The notes beneath the pieces were generated by a model. It was not told the origin of the DNA. It ran no database searches and saw only the letters and a list, made by a program, of their open reading frames with translations. From the NCBI RefSeq assembly GCF_010725055.1, contig NZ_BJKB01000023.1, forward strand, positions 1 through 50,036: a stretch of 50,036 bases of DNA, given 5' to 3'. Origin of the DNA: Gelidibacter japonicus. GTDB lineage: Bacteria > Bacteroidota > Bacteroidia > Flavobacteriales > Flavobacteriaceae. Positions within the stretch are counted from its first letter, which is position 1. Each line of letters begins with the position of its first letter. Positions 23,589 through 33,184 of this stretch are shown one piece after another. The translations under genes and the position numbers were made by a program.

Positions 23589-26054
23589 TTAGAATTCCCC
23601 TTCGCCATCATCTTCCCTATTTTCTTGAGCTCTTCTTTCTTTCTTCTGATTAAAACGATAGGTAAAAGATAAATTAACCGAACGCTGGCGCCATTGATAT
23701 TCGCTCTCGCTAATAAAGGTATCCGTATTGGTAATAGATGATCGTTTACGGGAATTAAACAAATCATTGACATTAAAACCTACAGTGGCATTGTCGTTTA
23801 GGATGTCCTTGCTTAAGGCGAGATCCACTGATAAAATGCCATCATTCTCGGTCTGCGAATTATTGGAAGGCCCTCTATAAAAAGCGTTGGTTTGCCATTC
23901 TATTTTATAAGGCAAGCTCACCTTGGCACTTCCTCTGGCAAAATAGCTGGTGTTTTTAGCACCATAGTCTATGCCGTTAAATTCACCCTCAGTATTGAAC
24001 TGAAAGAAGTTAAAACTTCCGTTAAGGCGTAACCATTTGGCCGGATTATATAAGATACCGACTTCAAAACCGATTCGCTCATTGGTACTTAAATTGATGG
24101 GAAGTGTTCTAATAATGGGGATTCCATTAGACGTTTCTTGACCCGTATCTTCCTGGATGCGTTCAAAAGCATCGGTTTCATGTTGATAATAAATAGAAGA
24201 GGTCAAAGTGAGCTTACCCCATCGTTTAAGATAACCAAGATCAAAAGCACTCGCAAAAGCCGGGTCTAAATTGGGATTGCCCTGAAAGATATTGGCTTCA
24301 CTTGACCGGGACGGAAACGGATTGATCCAACGTCCCCTTGGTCTGTTGATACGTCGGTTATAGCCCAAAGTAATACTTTCACGATCATTGAGTTCGTAAG
24401 TTAAATTCAAGGTAGGAAATAAACCAGTGTACGACTTGTCAAAATTAATATTGAGTGCATCATCGCCATTGGCCTCGACATTCTCCGCATCTACTTCGCC
24501 CTTCAATTGAGTATGTTCAAGACGTAAACCCAACAATACCGAAAATTTGCCATATTTGTCACCATATTGTGTATATACGGCATTTACATTTTCGTTGTAG
24601 GTAAACATATTGGACAAGCTGTCATTTCGAATAAAACTACCACCAGCCGTCATTTGCTCCGTTAGCTCATAGTCGGTAACAGTTTCCTTAAAATTACCGC
24701 GATAGCCGGCCTCAAACTGTGCATTCTCGCCAATGGGACGTACATAATCAATCTGAGCCAGATATTCCTTTTGGTCTTCATCCGTGGTAATAAATTCAGA
24801 CGGCAACTCGACTTGATTTGGAAAGGTAGTGTACTCGTTGATCAATGAGGTTTCTTCTTCATTCTCACTTTCATATTGCAGATCGGCTTTTAATTCGTGG
24901 CCGTTATCGTCGAACTTGGTAATGTAATTTAAGGCAAATTGATAGTTTGTATCGGTTTCCGACTCGTATTCTATCCGATCTCGACTAATGGCCAAATCAC
25001 TATCCGCGTCAAATTCATCCGTCTTATTAATTGTTTCGTCATCATCATTACCATGTGAGAAAAATGCAGAGGCTGTAACACTAGTTTTATCAGAAATAAA
25101 GTATTCAATCCCCAAATTGGTATTAAAATTTCTGTTAATACGGTCCATGTCTCTATTTTCTATAACCAATGGGTTGATGATGCTACTGGACAAGTATTGG
25201 TTTTTAAAATAAGCTTTTCCGGGAGATTCTCGATAACGCCAACCTGTGTTGTTAAAAATATTGAATTTGTCTGTCCGTAAGTTAATATTTCCATTAATAC
25301 TACTACTTGCCGGCACACCCACGTTGGTTTGTATAGATCCGTTTAAGCCCAAGGTTTTTTCTTTCCTTAAAATAATATTCAAGATACCGGCAGTACCTTC
25401 GGCATCATAACGCGCGGAAGGCGAGGTAATGACTTCTACACGGTCAATGGCATCGGCTGGCAAGGCACGCAAGGCATCAGTAGACCCGAAGCCCGCTATT
25501 GCAGAGGGCTTGCCGTTGATTAATATTCTTACATTTTCATTTCCTCTTAACGCAATAGTACCATCTATATCTACGGTCACTGATGGTACATTTGACAAGG
25601 CATCACCAACATTTGCGCCACTTGTCGTAAGGTCCTTACCAATGTTATAGATTTTCTTGTCCAGTCTTACAACAACCTCTGTAGTCTCTGCACGAATCAC
25701 AATCTCGTCCAGGCTCTCCAAATCTTCCGCCAACTTTATTGTAGGTAAGGTGGTGTCCCTGGTCAAGTTTTGATTCTCCAGGGTTTTAGTTGAAAAACCA
25801 ATGAATTCAAAAGTAACCTTATACATTCCGGCAGGTACTTTAATGGCGTATTTGCCCTCCAAATCAGTGATACCACCCGTCACAATCTTACCCTGCATAT
25901 CAGTAAAAGCTACGGTTGCATATTCTAAAGGTGCACCTGTGGAGGCCTCAATGATATTTCCGGTAATCATGACTTCTTTTGAATCGTCATTTGGATTTTG
26001 TCCAAAAGAGACCAATGATATACATATTATAAGAATACTGATATACTTTTTCAT
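23589..26054 (-). CDS. TonB-dependent-receptor-like outer-membrane beta-barrel protein
   Basis: An 821-aa outer-membrane protein. Signal peptide at residues 1-18 (SLVSFGQ end). A carboxypeptidase-regulatory-like (beta-sandwich) domain lies at about 25-110 (ITGNIIEASTGAPLEYATV). A plug domain lies at about 125-220 (NVPSVTVDIDGTIALRGNEN; ILINGKPSAI). A large barrel with the OMP_b-brl_3 character runs to the end. This layout is common in Bacteroidota receptors for peptides, siderophores or unknown ligands. It follows DoxX by 27 bp on the same strand. No SusD partner is present, so it is not a standard glycan-uptake pair. Ligand unknown. Confidence 0.85.
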   Translation of the reverse strand: MKKYISILIICISLVSFGQNPNDDSKEVMITGNIIEASTGAPLEYATVAFTDMQGKIVTGGITDLEGKYAIKVPAGMYKVTFEFIGFSTKTLENQNLTRDTTLPTIKLAEDLESLDEIVIRAETTEVVVRLDKKIYNIGKDLTTSGANVGDALSNVPSVTVDIDGTIALRGNENVRILINGKPSAIAGFGSTDALRALPADAIDRVEVITSPSARYDAEGTAGILNIILRKEKTLGLNGSIQTNVGVPASSSINGNINLRTDKFNIFNNTGWRYRESPGKAYFKNQYLSSSIINPLVIENRDMDRINRNFNTNLGIEYFISDKTSVTASAFFSHGNDDDETINKTDEFDADSDLAISRDRIEYESETDTNYQFALNYITKFDDNGHELKADLQYESENEEETSLINEYTTFPNQVELPSEFITTDEDQKEYLAQIDYVRPIGENAQFEAGYRGNFKETVTDYELTEQMTAGGSFIRNDSLSNMFTYNENVNAVYTQYGDKYGKFSVLLGLRLEHTQLKGEVDAENVEANGDDALNINFDKSYTGLFPTLNLTYELNDRESITLGYNRRINRPRGRWINPFPSRSSEANIFQGNPNLDPAFASAFDLGYLKRWGKLTLTSSIYYQHETDAFERIQEDTGQETSNGIPIIRTLPINLSTNERIGFEVGILYNPAKWLRLNGSFNFFQFNTEGEFNGIDYGAKNTSYFARGSAKVSLPYKIEWQTNAFYRGPSNNSQTENDGILSVDLALSKDILNDNATVGFNVNDLFNSRKRSSITNTDTFISESEYQWRQRSVNLSFTYRFNQKKERRAQENREDDGEGEF

Positions 26055-26081
26055 AAATTTAGTTTTTATTTTCTGATCGTT

Positions 26082-26504
26082 TTATGACTTGACAACTGCT
26101 CTTTTAGTTTTCAAGTAATAATCAACCGAATATTTGCCTGGACCCGTCAGGAATAGTGTTATATAGCCAACCCCATAAAGCATCGCTTTCTCCATCACCC
26201 CAAATGGGTCTGGGCTATGAACGATAAATGCTGCCACCAACATGGTTATGATAAGTGGTGTTAATGCCCAGCGGGTCATTAATCCGAGAGCCAATAACAT
26301 GCTACAGATAACTTCAGCAAAAACTGCCAAAGCTAACGAGGTGGTATCTCCAACACCAAACGGGTCTCTAAACTGGATTTCACCACCACCAAATAACCGT
26401 CCCCATTTTCCGATGCCATGAGCAAACAACATGGTTAATCCAAGGAACAATCTTAAAATTAAAAGGCCTAAATCATTGAAAGTGTAATTTTCTATGGATT
26501 TCAT
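26082..26504 (-). CDS. DoxX family membrane protein
   Basis: A 140-aa protein with four membrane helices and the DoxX pattern (LLILRLFLGLTMLFAHGIGKW near the start; GPGKYSVDYYL at the end). DoxX relatives sit in redox or thiol-stress membrane complexes, but most bacterial members have no defined reaction. It is upstream of the receptor gene (27-bp gap), so both are probably on one transcript. The 238-bp spacer to the divergent LytS-type kinase would hold the promoters. Confidence 0.85.
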   Translation of the reverse strand: MKSIENYTFNDLGLLILRLFLGLTMLFAHGIGKWGRLFGGGEIQFRDPFGVGDTTSLALAVFAEVICSMLLALGLMTRWALTPLIITMLVAAFIVHSPDPFGVMEKAMLYGVGYITLFLTGPGKYSVDYYLKTKRAVVKS

Positions 26505-26742
26505 TTTTGCGTGTATTAATTAGTGATGTTTACAATTGTTTTAATTAATTTGATAGAACAAAGAAACCAATAGCATCACGTACAGGAAAATATTTTCATA
26601 CGAACGACAGAACTTCTACCGTGAAAAGCATATCTCCGTTTAGAGGCATATAAATGCCGTTTACAGTGTTCGGATGGTTGATGATGCGTTTCGTTAAGTT
26701 TTAATCTTATGAATTACTTACTTTTATGAAATAATTTTTAAA
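26505..26742. promoter_or_regulatory. Divergent spacer between DoxX-receptor and LytS/LytTR units
   Basis: 238-bp A+T-rich intergenic region with no coding potential noted. A near-consensus -7 box, TACTTTTA, lies about 20 bp before the kinase start at 26743. No clear LytTR direct-repeat site was identified by eye. Control of the receptor unit by the LytTR regulator is an inference from arrangement. Confidence 0.3.
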
Positions 26743-27762
26743 ATGTCTACATCACATCCAAATTTAAAAGAGCTTGTTTTTCAGATCATTCTCAATGTCT
26801 TGGTCTTTGTTTTTTTTGGATTTGACAGGCGCTTACCAGGAATCGAATTCTACCAAATTTATTTCTTCCTTAACTATGCACTAGCGGCACTCATTATCAA
26901 TTATGCTTTATTACCGCGTTTCCTTTATCATAACAGGTATTTGGAATTTGCCATTTATACGCTTGTAACTATTGGTCTGGTAATTTTTGTGGAAGAAGCC
27001 TTTTTGGAACAGATCTTTTATCCAGACACGAGAGGAAGAAAATTCTTGGGTGTATTTTATAATTTATTGAGTACGATGCCCACCATTACCATTTTGGTGG
27101 GCTTTAAATTCGCTTGGGATGCCTTAAACAAACAACAGGAGGTCATTGAATTGAGGAATTCAGTCAAGGAAAGCGAATTGCAATTTCTTAAATCGCAGAT
27201 CAATCCTCATTTTCTGTTTAACAATATGAACAATCTGTATGCCCATGCTGTTGAACAATCGCCTAAAACTCCCGAAATTATTTTAGAGCTTTCTTCCGTT
27301 TTACGCTATATGCTGTATGAATGTCAAGCTCCATTTGTCCCGCTTAAAAAAGAAATGGAACATATTGAAAACTATGTTATGTTGAGCAAACTTCAGGTGG
27401 AAGGACGTGGCGAGGTTACTTTTGACATTGGCAATATACCATCCAATTATAGAATAGCACCCTTGATACTTTCCGTATTTATTGAAAATGCGTTTAAACA
27501 TAGCGTTTCAAGTCAGTCCAAAAATATCTCTATTGTCATTGCCATTAAGGTGTCCGAAAATGGAATTCTACATTTTAACTGCAACAATACGTATTTGAAA
27601 CAGAGCAATACCCAAAGTCTGGACAACGGAATAGGCTTGGAAAACGTCAGAAAGCGCTTGGAAATGATTTATCCAAAATGTCATACTCTAAAAATTGACA
27701 CTAAAAATAACCTTTACACTGTTGACCTGACCATCGATTTAAGTAAAACCCAAGACACATGA
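26743..27762 (+). CDS. LytS-type sensor histidine kinase
   Basis: A 339-aa sensor kinase of the His_kinase (LytS/YehU) family. Four membrane helices occupy about residues 10-125. The phosphoacceptor segment is FLKSQINPHFLFNNMNN with His156. The ATPase part includes an N-box-like VFIENAFKHS and the G-box DNGIGLENVRKRL. The start of the response regulator gene overlaps its end (27759-27762), as is usual for cognate pairs. The signal is unknown. Confidence 0.92.
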   Translation: MSTSHPNLKELVFQIILNVLVFVFFGFDRRLPGIEFYQIYFFLNYALAALIINYALLPRFLYHNRYLEFAIYTLVTIGLVIFVEEAFLEQIFYPDTRGRKFLGVFYNLLSTMPTITILVGFKFAWDALNKQQEVIELRNSVKESELQFLKSQINPHFLFNNMNNLYAHAVEQSPKTPEIILELSSVLRYMLYECQAPFVPLKKEMEHIENYVMLSKLQVEGRGEVTFDIGNIPSNYRIAPLILSVFIENAFKHSVSSQSKNISIVIAIKVSENGILHFNCNNTYLKQSNTQSLDNGIGLENVRKRLEMIYPKCHTLKIDTKNNLYTVDLTIDLSKTQDT

Positions 27763-28481
27763 ACTGCATCATCATAGAGGACCAAATGCCAGCGCAACGT
27801 ATTTTAAAAAAATATATTGAAGATATAGGTACACTAAATTTAGTAGGCACTTATACCGATGCATTGGAAGCCATGCAAGTCTTGAATTCAGAAAAGATTG
27901 ATGTCATGTTTTTGGACATCCATTTACCAAAATTATCCGGGATTGATTTCTTAAAAACGCTTCCCAATCCGCCCCAAGTCATCCTTACAACTGCTTTTTC
28001 AGAATACGCCTTAGAAGGTTACGAATTGAATGTGGTTGATTATTTATTAAAACCTTTCTCATTTCAACGGTTTATCCAAGCAATTTCAAAATTAAGTAGA
28101 CCGTCTGATCCAAAGCCTGCAAATGCATCAGGTTTACAACAGCATCAATCTGAAACTGAAAATAAAAACCAATCAGAGGAAATTTATATTAAAAGTGGTT
28201 ATGATTATATAAGGATAAAGACGGATGACATTTTTTTTATCATGGTGGACTCTGATTACACCGAGTTACACCTTGAGAGCAAGAAACATCTTTCGTCGGA
28301 ATCCTTGCGGTATTGGGAAGACGTTCTTCCACGGCATAAATTCATGAGGATACATAAGTCATTTATCCTCAATACCACCAAAATCAATAAGGTTTCAGGA
28401 AATCAAATCGTTCTTGAAAACAATATAAAAATTCCCATAGGAAGAGCTTTTAAGAATGATTTTATGGATCGTTTTATGTAA
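27759..28481 (+). CDS. LytTR-family response regulator
   Basis: A 240-aa regulator. The receiver domain (1-120) has acidic pocket residues Glu7/Asp8, phosphoacceptor Asp53 (MFLDIHLPKLSG) and the conserved Lys in YLLKPF. A Gln/Asn-rich linker (about 121-145) leads to the LytTR DNA-binding domain (about 145-240; YIKSGYDYIRI, FMRIHKSFILN). It is phosphorylated by the upstream kinase and would bind direct repeats near target promoters, perhaps those of the divergent DoxX-receptor unit. Confidence 0.92.
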   Translation: MNCIIIEDQMPAQRILKKYIEDIGTLNLVGTYTDALEAMQVLNSEKIDVMFLDIHLPKLSGIDFLKTLPNPPQVILTTAFSEYALEGYELNVVDYLLKPFSFQRFIQAISKLSRPSDPKPANASGLQQHQSETENKNQSEEIYIKSGYDYIRIKTDDIFFIMVDSDYTELHLESKKHLSSESLRYWEDVLPRHKFMRIHKSFILNTTKINKVSGNQIVLENNIKIPIGRAFKNDFMDRFM

Positions 28482-28695
28482 AAATCAGCTACTCCATCGT
28501 GTGGAGAACATGGTTATTTATGGCTCATCATTTTTGAATCCATTCTAATGGGTTGTGTTTCGACAAAAAAGTGATTGTCAATTTATAAAGAATGAATTTA
28601 TGTTCTTGACTCGTCTTCACTGTGTCCTAAAAACTTTTATTTTTACATTGAAGGATTTTCCCCATCTATATCTATAATCACATCAAAAAGTAAAT

Positions 28696-28703
28696 TATTT
28701 TTG
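28696..28703 (+). promoter_or_regulatory. Candidate Bacteroidota -7 element TATTTTTG
   Basis: Matches TAnnTTTG about 75 bp before the gene at 28778. No good -33 TTG at the usual distance was found, so this is weak support. Confidence 0.3.
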
Positions 28704-28777
28704 GCTACCTTAGAGTAAATAACGAATTAAAAATTATTAAAATCACGTTTAAATAACTGTTAACCATCATCTGAGCC

Positions 28778-29425
28778 ATGAAAAAGTTCGTTTTTATTGT
28801 CATAGCTATTTTGTTCTCGAGTACAAAAAACGCCCAAGAGACCAAGAAAAATGTTGTAAAAATAAATTCGCTATTGCTCATTTCGAACATTTACGATGTG
28901 CAATATGAGCGTGTGCTTAATGACAGATCAACAATTCAACTGGGCTTCGGAATAGGCAGAACAAATAACTACGATCTAAACGATTTCCAAGAATTGTACT
29001 TAGATTTTTTTGGCAAAACCTTGAATAATCCACGGGATACCCATCATCGTAAAGAAATCATTTCAGTGAATTTTGATTATAGACATTATTTGAGAAATCA
29101 TAAGGCACCAAAGGGTTTTTATATAGGACCAGGAATTCAATACATGAAATACAAAGAGCGTCTATCGGCACTTGAACTTGAGTCCAATGGACATAGCGAC
29201 AATGAAGAATTATATACGGAGCAAATAAAACAGAGAGACTTGGAACTGTACAATGTCCGAGCATTATTGGGGTACCAGTTCTTGGTAGCCCAAAACATTT
29301 CCATAAACCCTTATGCCGGACCAAGCTTTGTATTTGGAGATACGGATGAGTCTTTTGAAAGAGAAGATGAAAACCTCACTGGATTTGGACTTAATTTTGG
29401 AGTTGGAATTGGTTTGGTTTTTTGA
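28778..29425 (+). CDS. DUF3575-like secreted/outer-membrane protein
   Basis: A 215-aa protein with a signal peptide (residues 1-18, ending KNAQ) and a small beta-barrel-like body. The pattern KKNVVKINSLLLI...YDVQYERVLNDRSTIQLGFG matches DUF3575-type outer-membrane proteins of Bacteroidota, and the end GFGLNFGVGIGLVF looks like a closing barrel strand. The function is unknown. It lies 296 bp after the response regulator with its own putative promoter. Confidence 0.7.
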   Translation: MKKFVFIVIAILFSSTKNAQETKKNVVKINSLLLISNIYDVQYERVLNDRSTIQLGFGIGRTNNYDLNDFQELYLDFFGKTLNNPRDTHHRKEIISVNFDYRHYLRNHKAPKGFYIGPGIQYMKYKERLSALELESNGHSDNEELYTEQIKQRDLELYNVRALLGYQFLVAQNISINPYAGPSFVFGDTDESFEREDENLTGFGLNFGVGIGLVF

Positions 29426-29466
29426 CAGAGTTCAAATTCATCTCCAATCCAAAACAGTTTTGAATC

Positions 29467-29562
29467 ATGATCCAATTTGACAAATACAGTACGTTAGAGG
29501 CTGCATGGTCCTCAATTAAATTCAAAATAAATCGTGACGGCGCAAAAATAAAAGAAGAATAA
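29467..29562 (+). CDS. Possible 31-aa small protein
   Basis: A short reading frame (start MIQFDKYSTLEAAW, end KIKEE) fills most of the gap between the DUF3575 and alkB genes and ends 6 bp before alkB. The opening KYSTLEAA is faintly like NYDTLSEA of the small PRPP-labelled family, so it could be a truncated relative or an unrelated leader. Only length and position support it. Confidence 0.25.
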   Translation: MIQFDKYSTLEAAWSSIKFKINRDGAKIKEE

Positions 29563-29568
29563 GTAAAC

Positions 29569-30171
29569 ATGGATTTATTCAACAGCCTACCTGAATCGAA
29601 CCTATTACCCTTGGATGGGGATGTCCGTTATTACGGAAGTATCCTTGACTCTAAAAGCGCCAATCATTATTTCGACCAATTATTGAAAACTATTTTATGG
29701 GAACACGACCAGACTGTTATTTTCGGAAAACTGATAGTCACTAAACGTAAAGTAGCGTGGTATGGCGATGAGCCCTTTAATTACACCTATTCTAAAACCA
29801 CCAAATCGGCCCTACCATGGACCAAAGAGCTTTTGGAATTAAAAGAAATGATTGAAAGCGAATCGGGAGAAACCTTTAACTCCTGTTTGCTTAATCTATA
29901 CCATTCAGGAGAAGAAGGCATGTCATGGCATAGCGATGATGAAAAGGATTTAAAAAAGAATGGTGCCATAGCTTCGTTAAGTTTGGGTGCAACTCGAAAA
30001 TTTGCATTCAAACATAAAGTCTCAAAACAAACGGTATCCGTGGTGTTGGAAAACGGAAGCTTATTGATCATGAAAGGAAGTACGCAATCCAATTGGCTGC
30101 ACCGCTTACCTCCTACCAAGAGAATATCAACTCCGAGAATTAATTTGACCTTTCGGACTATTGTGACCTGA
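29569..30171 (+). CDS. alkB: AlkB-type Fe(II)/2-oxoglutarate dioxygenase
   Basis: A 200-aa enzyme that would oxidatively remove alkyl groups from damaged bases. Iron ligands His121 and Asp123 (WHSDDE) and His178 (LHRLPP), plus 2-oxoglutarate-binding RxNxxxR (Arg190, Asn192, Arg196), are all visible. The substrate segment is of the short bacterial AlkB type. The gene abuts a universal stress protein remnant on the other strand, so an old rearrangement occurred at its 3' end. It is a genome-repair gene in a stress-rich setting. Confidence 0.92.
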   Translation: MDLFNSLPESNLLPLDGDVRYYGSILDSKSANHYFDQLLKTILWEHDQTVIFGKLIVTKRKVAWYGDEPFNYTYSKTTKSALPWTKELLELKEMIESESGETFNSCLLNLYHSGEEGMSWHSDDEKDLKKNGAIASLSLGATRKFAFKHKVSKQTVSVVLENGSLLIMKGSTQSNWLHRLPPTKRISTPRINLTFRTIVT

Positions 30172-30318
30172 CATTTTAAAAGTAATAACTGGAATTTCAA
30201 AATGATTCGCGATATCTTCATTGATACCCTGATTGATAAAATGAGACAATCCTTTTCTTCCATGGGTTGTAACACCTATTAAGTCAATATTAGTATCAAT
30301 GGCAAAACACAGATCCAA
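30172..30318 (-). pseudogene. Universal stress protein C-terminal remnant
   Basis: The minus-strand frame gives DLIGVTTHGRKGLSHFINQG followed by IPVITFKM, which aligns with the end of UspA proteins such as DLIAICTNGRTGFLSLFSKS and LPVMTIKV in the gene at 11162. Nothing from the first two-thirds of a Usp domain is found upstream. The reading frame runs on into alkB without a stop at the family's normal end, and the match ends exactly at the alkB stop. It is probably a broken usp once following the APC permease on the minus strand. Confidence 0.7.
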
Positions 30319-30437
30319 CTTTTATGATAGCAGATTTATAATCAATTAATTGTATAATTATTCTCTTTTAGCTATTTTCTAAGACATTTCTCATCTCTTT
30401 TTTAGCATATTTGTAGATCAAAACTATGTGATTGGGG

Positions 30438-32168
30438 CTAAATAATAAGTCGTACTTCTCCCAATTCCTCAATTTTATATGGAAATCCTTCCCCTGGCGA
30501 ACCGATAAACATAAAGTTGGTTGGGATTTTCCAACGCTTTGATAACTCTTTTATTTTCTCAGGACCGAAGGTTCCAGGTTCTTCAATAAACTCCACATTG
30601 ATGTTGGGATATGCTCTATTTAAGGTTTCTATATCCGCTTTAAGTTTGACGTTGGCAATCTCCCCCGCCTCCAAAACCGATACGATTTTCAGTCTTCTGG
30701 CGGCTTCGTTATTAATGATGTACAAGATCACAATATTCAAGGTCACTATATTATCATGATTGGTAAAAAACACAAATTGCTGTTTATTGACACTATCGAG
30801 CAACTGTTTGGTTTTTCGATTCAATTTTTTAAATACAAGGCCCTTTTCCGGAAAAGCAAATTCCAACATGATCAAGATCAATTTGTAAATACGGACTCTA
30901 TACAGCATAAAAAACACGATGATAAGGGTCGGAATTAAATACTCCATAAAAATGGCCAAATAATGGGGATTTAAAATCACGTTGCCTATTATTGCGGCAA
31001 ACACAGCAAAAATTCCAATAAACAAACCAAGCCAGCTGGATTTTTCTGGTCTTAGCAAACGGGAGCGATTAAGTTTTAAGAGTAGATTTCCAATCCCGAA
31101 TAAAATCATTACGGAAAGAAAAGCGATGGTATATACGCCTGCGAGTTTTGCCAAATCGCCTTTGGTGACCAATAAAATGGATACACATAAGGCAAAAAAT
31201 ACAATGAAAATCAAATAATTACTTCCTTTTCTATTTGTTTTTAGAAGGAATTTCGGTAAGATTCTATCCAATGCCATTCGTTTCATTAACCCACCCACAC
31301 CAACAAAGGAGGTCAGTACGGCGCCACTCAAGACCAGGGCAGCATCAATTCCGATAAGCAATGAAAGCCAATTGCCACCAGCCGTTGATCCCATGACAGA
31401 AAGTAGAGCATCCCGATAAGCCACCACGGTACTGACAGGAATAATCGCCAAGGCCAAAAAGGCAATCAACGGATTGAATACCGTAACCACAATCCACATA
31501 TTCCGTAGGGTTTTCGGAAAAACACCTTTCTGCTGTTCTTCAACGTAATTGGCAGAGCTCTCAAAACCACTTATCCCCAGCATCGCTGCCGAAAACCCCA
31601 AAAACAAAGCACTGAAAATACTGCCTTCTATTGGTAATCTGAAATTTGAGACCAGTGTTTCTGTGCCATTTTCCACAAAATAAATAAGACAAAAGCTGCA
31701 AAGGACGATCAATGATAATAAATGAAAAAGAAAAATGATCATCGCTACTTTTGAAGATTCACCGATTCCCAATATGACCAAGCCCATAAATACCAATAGC
31801 AAAGCAATAGTGACTGGAAGTACGGGGATTACCGTCCAAATACTATGTGCGTATTTTACAGCCTCGCTTCCTGAAATCACTGCCGTTGCCATATAAGACA
31901 AAACCGTCAACGATGCGGCAAGTGAGGCCGTGGATTTCTTGGTCGTATTCAACAAAGCATTGTAGGCTCCACCATTTAAGGGCAAAGCCCCCACAACCTC
32001 ACCATATATTTTTCTGAAGAAGAATAATACCGTGGCCACCATTAAAAGTGAGATCCAAGCGTATTGGCCGGCATAAACAATTGCCAAGGCCGACACGTAA
32101 AGGCAAGAGGAACTGATGTCATTACCGCAAATAGCAGTAGCTTCCAGTTGATTGAGCTTTTTTGCCAT
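30438..32168 (-). CDS. APC-superfamily amino acid permease with C-terminal domain
   Basis: A 576-aa transporter with about 12 membrane helices (start LEATAICGNDISSSCLYVSA, typical of the APC fold's unwound helix 1) and a soluble C-terminal tail of about 160 residues (about 415-576) with an alternating alpha/beta pattern ending in a GSPGEGFPYKIEELGEV segment. The tail could be a Usp-like or other regulatory domain. Substrate unknown; an amino acid or polyamine is likely by family. The usp remnant lies just downstream on the same strand. Confidence 0.85.
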   Translation of the reverse strand: MAKKLNQLEATAICGNDISSSCLYVSALAIVYAGQYAWISLLMVATVLFFFRKIYGEVVGALPLNGGAYNALLNTTKKSTASLAASLTVLSYMATAVISGSEAVKYAHSIWTVIPVLPVTIALLLVFMGLVILGIGESSKVAMIIFLFHLLSLIVLCSFCLIYFVENGTETLVSNFRLPIEGSIFSALFLGFSAAMLGISGFESSANYVEEQQKGVFPKTLRNMWIVVTVFNPLIAFLALAIIPVSTVVAYRDALLSVMGSTAGGNWLSLLIGIDAALVLSGAVLTSFVGVGGLMKRMALDRILPKFLLKTNRKGSNYLIFIVFFALCVSILLVTKGDLAKLAGVYTIAFLSVMILFGIGNLLLKLNRSRLLRPEKSSWLGLFIGIFAVFAAIIGNVILNPHYLAIFMEYLIPTLIIVFFMLYRVRIYKLILIMLEFAFPEKGLVFKKLNRKTKQLLDSVNKQQFVFFTNHDNIVTLNIVILYIINNEAARRLKIVSVLEAGEIANVKLKADIETLNRAYPNINVEFIEEPGTFGPEKIKELSKRWKIPTNFMFIGSPGEGFPYKIEELGEVRLII

Positions 32169-32382
32169 GGGAAATTAAATTTAAACTTAGATAGTGTTTA
32201 GGCCGCCAAATGGGGTTGATTTTAACAAAATACAGTATAAAGTTGGGGCGTTTTTATCAAAATTGTATTACAAATGAAAGAAGAAGAGTTACAGCATTCC
32301 CACCTTCGGATTGGTGATGATTTATGCTAAATATCAGCCACTTGTATCCTCTTTTTTTTTACCTTGTAAAAAACGATTCCAA

Positions 32383-33033
32383 ATGTCAACCCTTATTGCT
32401 CCTTCCATCCTTTCAGGCGATTTTGCCCATCTGGCAAAAGACATTGAAATGCTCAACAAAAGCGATGCAGACCGGATTCATGTTGATATTATGGATGGTG
32501 TTTTTGTTCCCAATATATCTTTCGGTTTTCCTGTACTTAAGGCTATAAAAAAGTACGCATCAAAACCGTTGGATGTCCATTTAATGATCATACAACCAGA
32601 ACGATACATCAACCGGTTTAAAGAGGTAGGTGCTGATACACTGATCGTTCACCTAGAAGCTTGCACGCATTTACACAACACGATTCTCGCTATTAAAAAA
32701 GAAGGCATGCAAGCTGGCGTCGCTATCAATCCGCATACCGCAATCAACAATCTCGACGCTATTATTCAGGAGATTGACCAACTGCTTATTATGTCTGTCA
32801 ACCCTGGTTTTGGTGGGCAGCAACTCATAGAACATACCTATCGAAAAATTGAACTCGCACGTAATTTGATTGATAAAAATGACTCAAAAACTATCATCGG
32901 AATTGACGGTGGCGTGGACTTAGCCAATGCTCCAAAACTTATCGCCGTGGGAGCTGACTTGCTGGTATCAGGTAGTTCAATTTTTAAATCTGAAAATCCA
33001 AGTCATACTATTGCCCAGTTAAAAGCCTTATAA
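32383..33033 (+). CDS. rpe: Ribulose-phosphate 3-epimerase
   Basis: A 216-aa TIM-barrel epimerase interconverting ribulose-5-phosphate and xylulose-5-phosphate. Motifs: APSILSGDF (start), HVDIMDGVFVPNISFG (His33, Asp35), MSVNPGFGGQ and GIDGGV. The ATG at 32383 gives the family's usual length; an upstream in-frame ATG at 32311 adds 24 atypical residues. It opens the pentose phosphate run of region 5, diverging from the APC permease. Confidence 0.95.
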   Translation: MSTLIAPSILSGDFAHLAKDIEMLNKSDADRIHVDIMDGVFVPNISFGFPVLKAIKKYASKPLDVHLMIIQPERYINRFKEVGADTLIVHLEACTHLHNTILAIKKEGMQAGVAINPHTAINNLDAIIQEIDQLLIMSVNPGFGGQQLIEHTYRKIELARNLIDKNDSKTIIGIDGGVDLANAPKLIAVGADLLVSGSSIFKSENPSHTIAQLKAL

Positions 33034-33184
33034 ATAGATCTGCTTATAGTAAGTAAAATACTCTCAATTCTTTCCACCTTAATAGATGCTTCAAGTGAGA
33101 ATAATGTAAGTTATACATCAGATTGTATAAATTATCCTGTGAATTGATTTCTATCTTTAATACGGTGAAATCTAACTCAATATT

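Noticed and set aside
23589-26504. A SusC/SusD polysaccharide-utilisation locus
   Set aside because: The receptor-like protein has no SusD gene beside it and its barrel is of another type; DoxX is not a Sus component.
32311-32382. Upstream start for ribulose-phosphate epimerase
   Set aside because: The added 24 residues are unlike the family; the ATG at 32383 begins with the conserved STLIAPSILSGDF.
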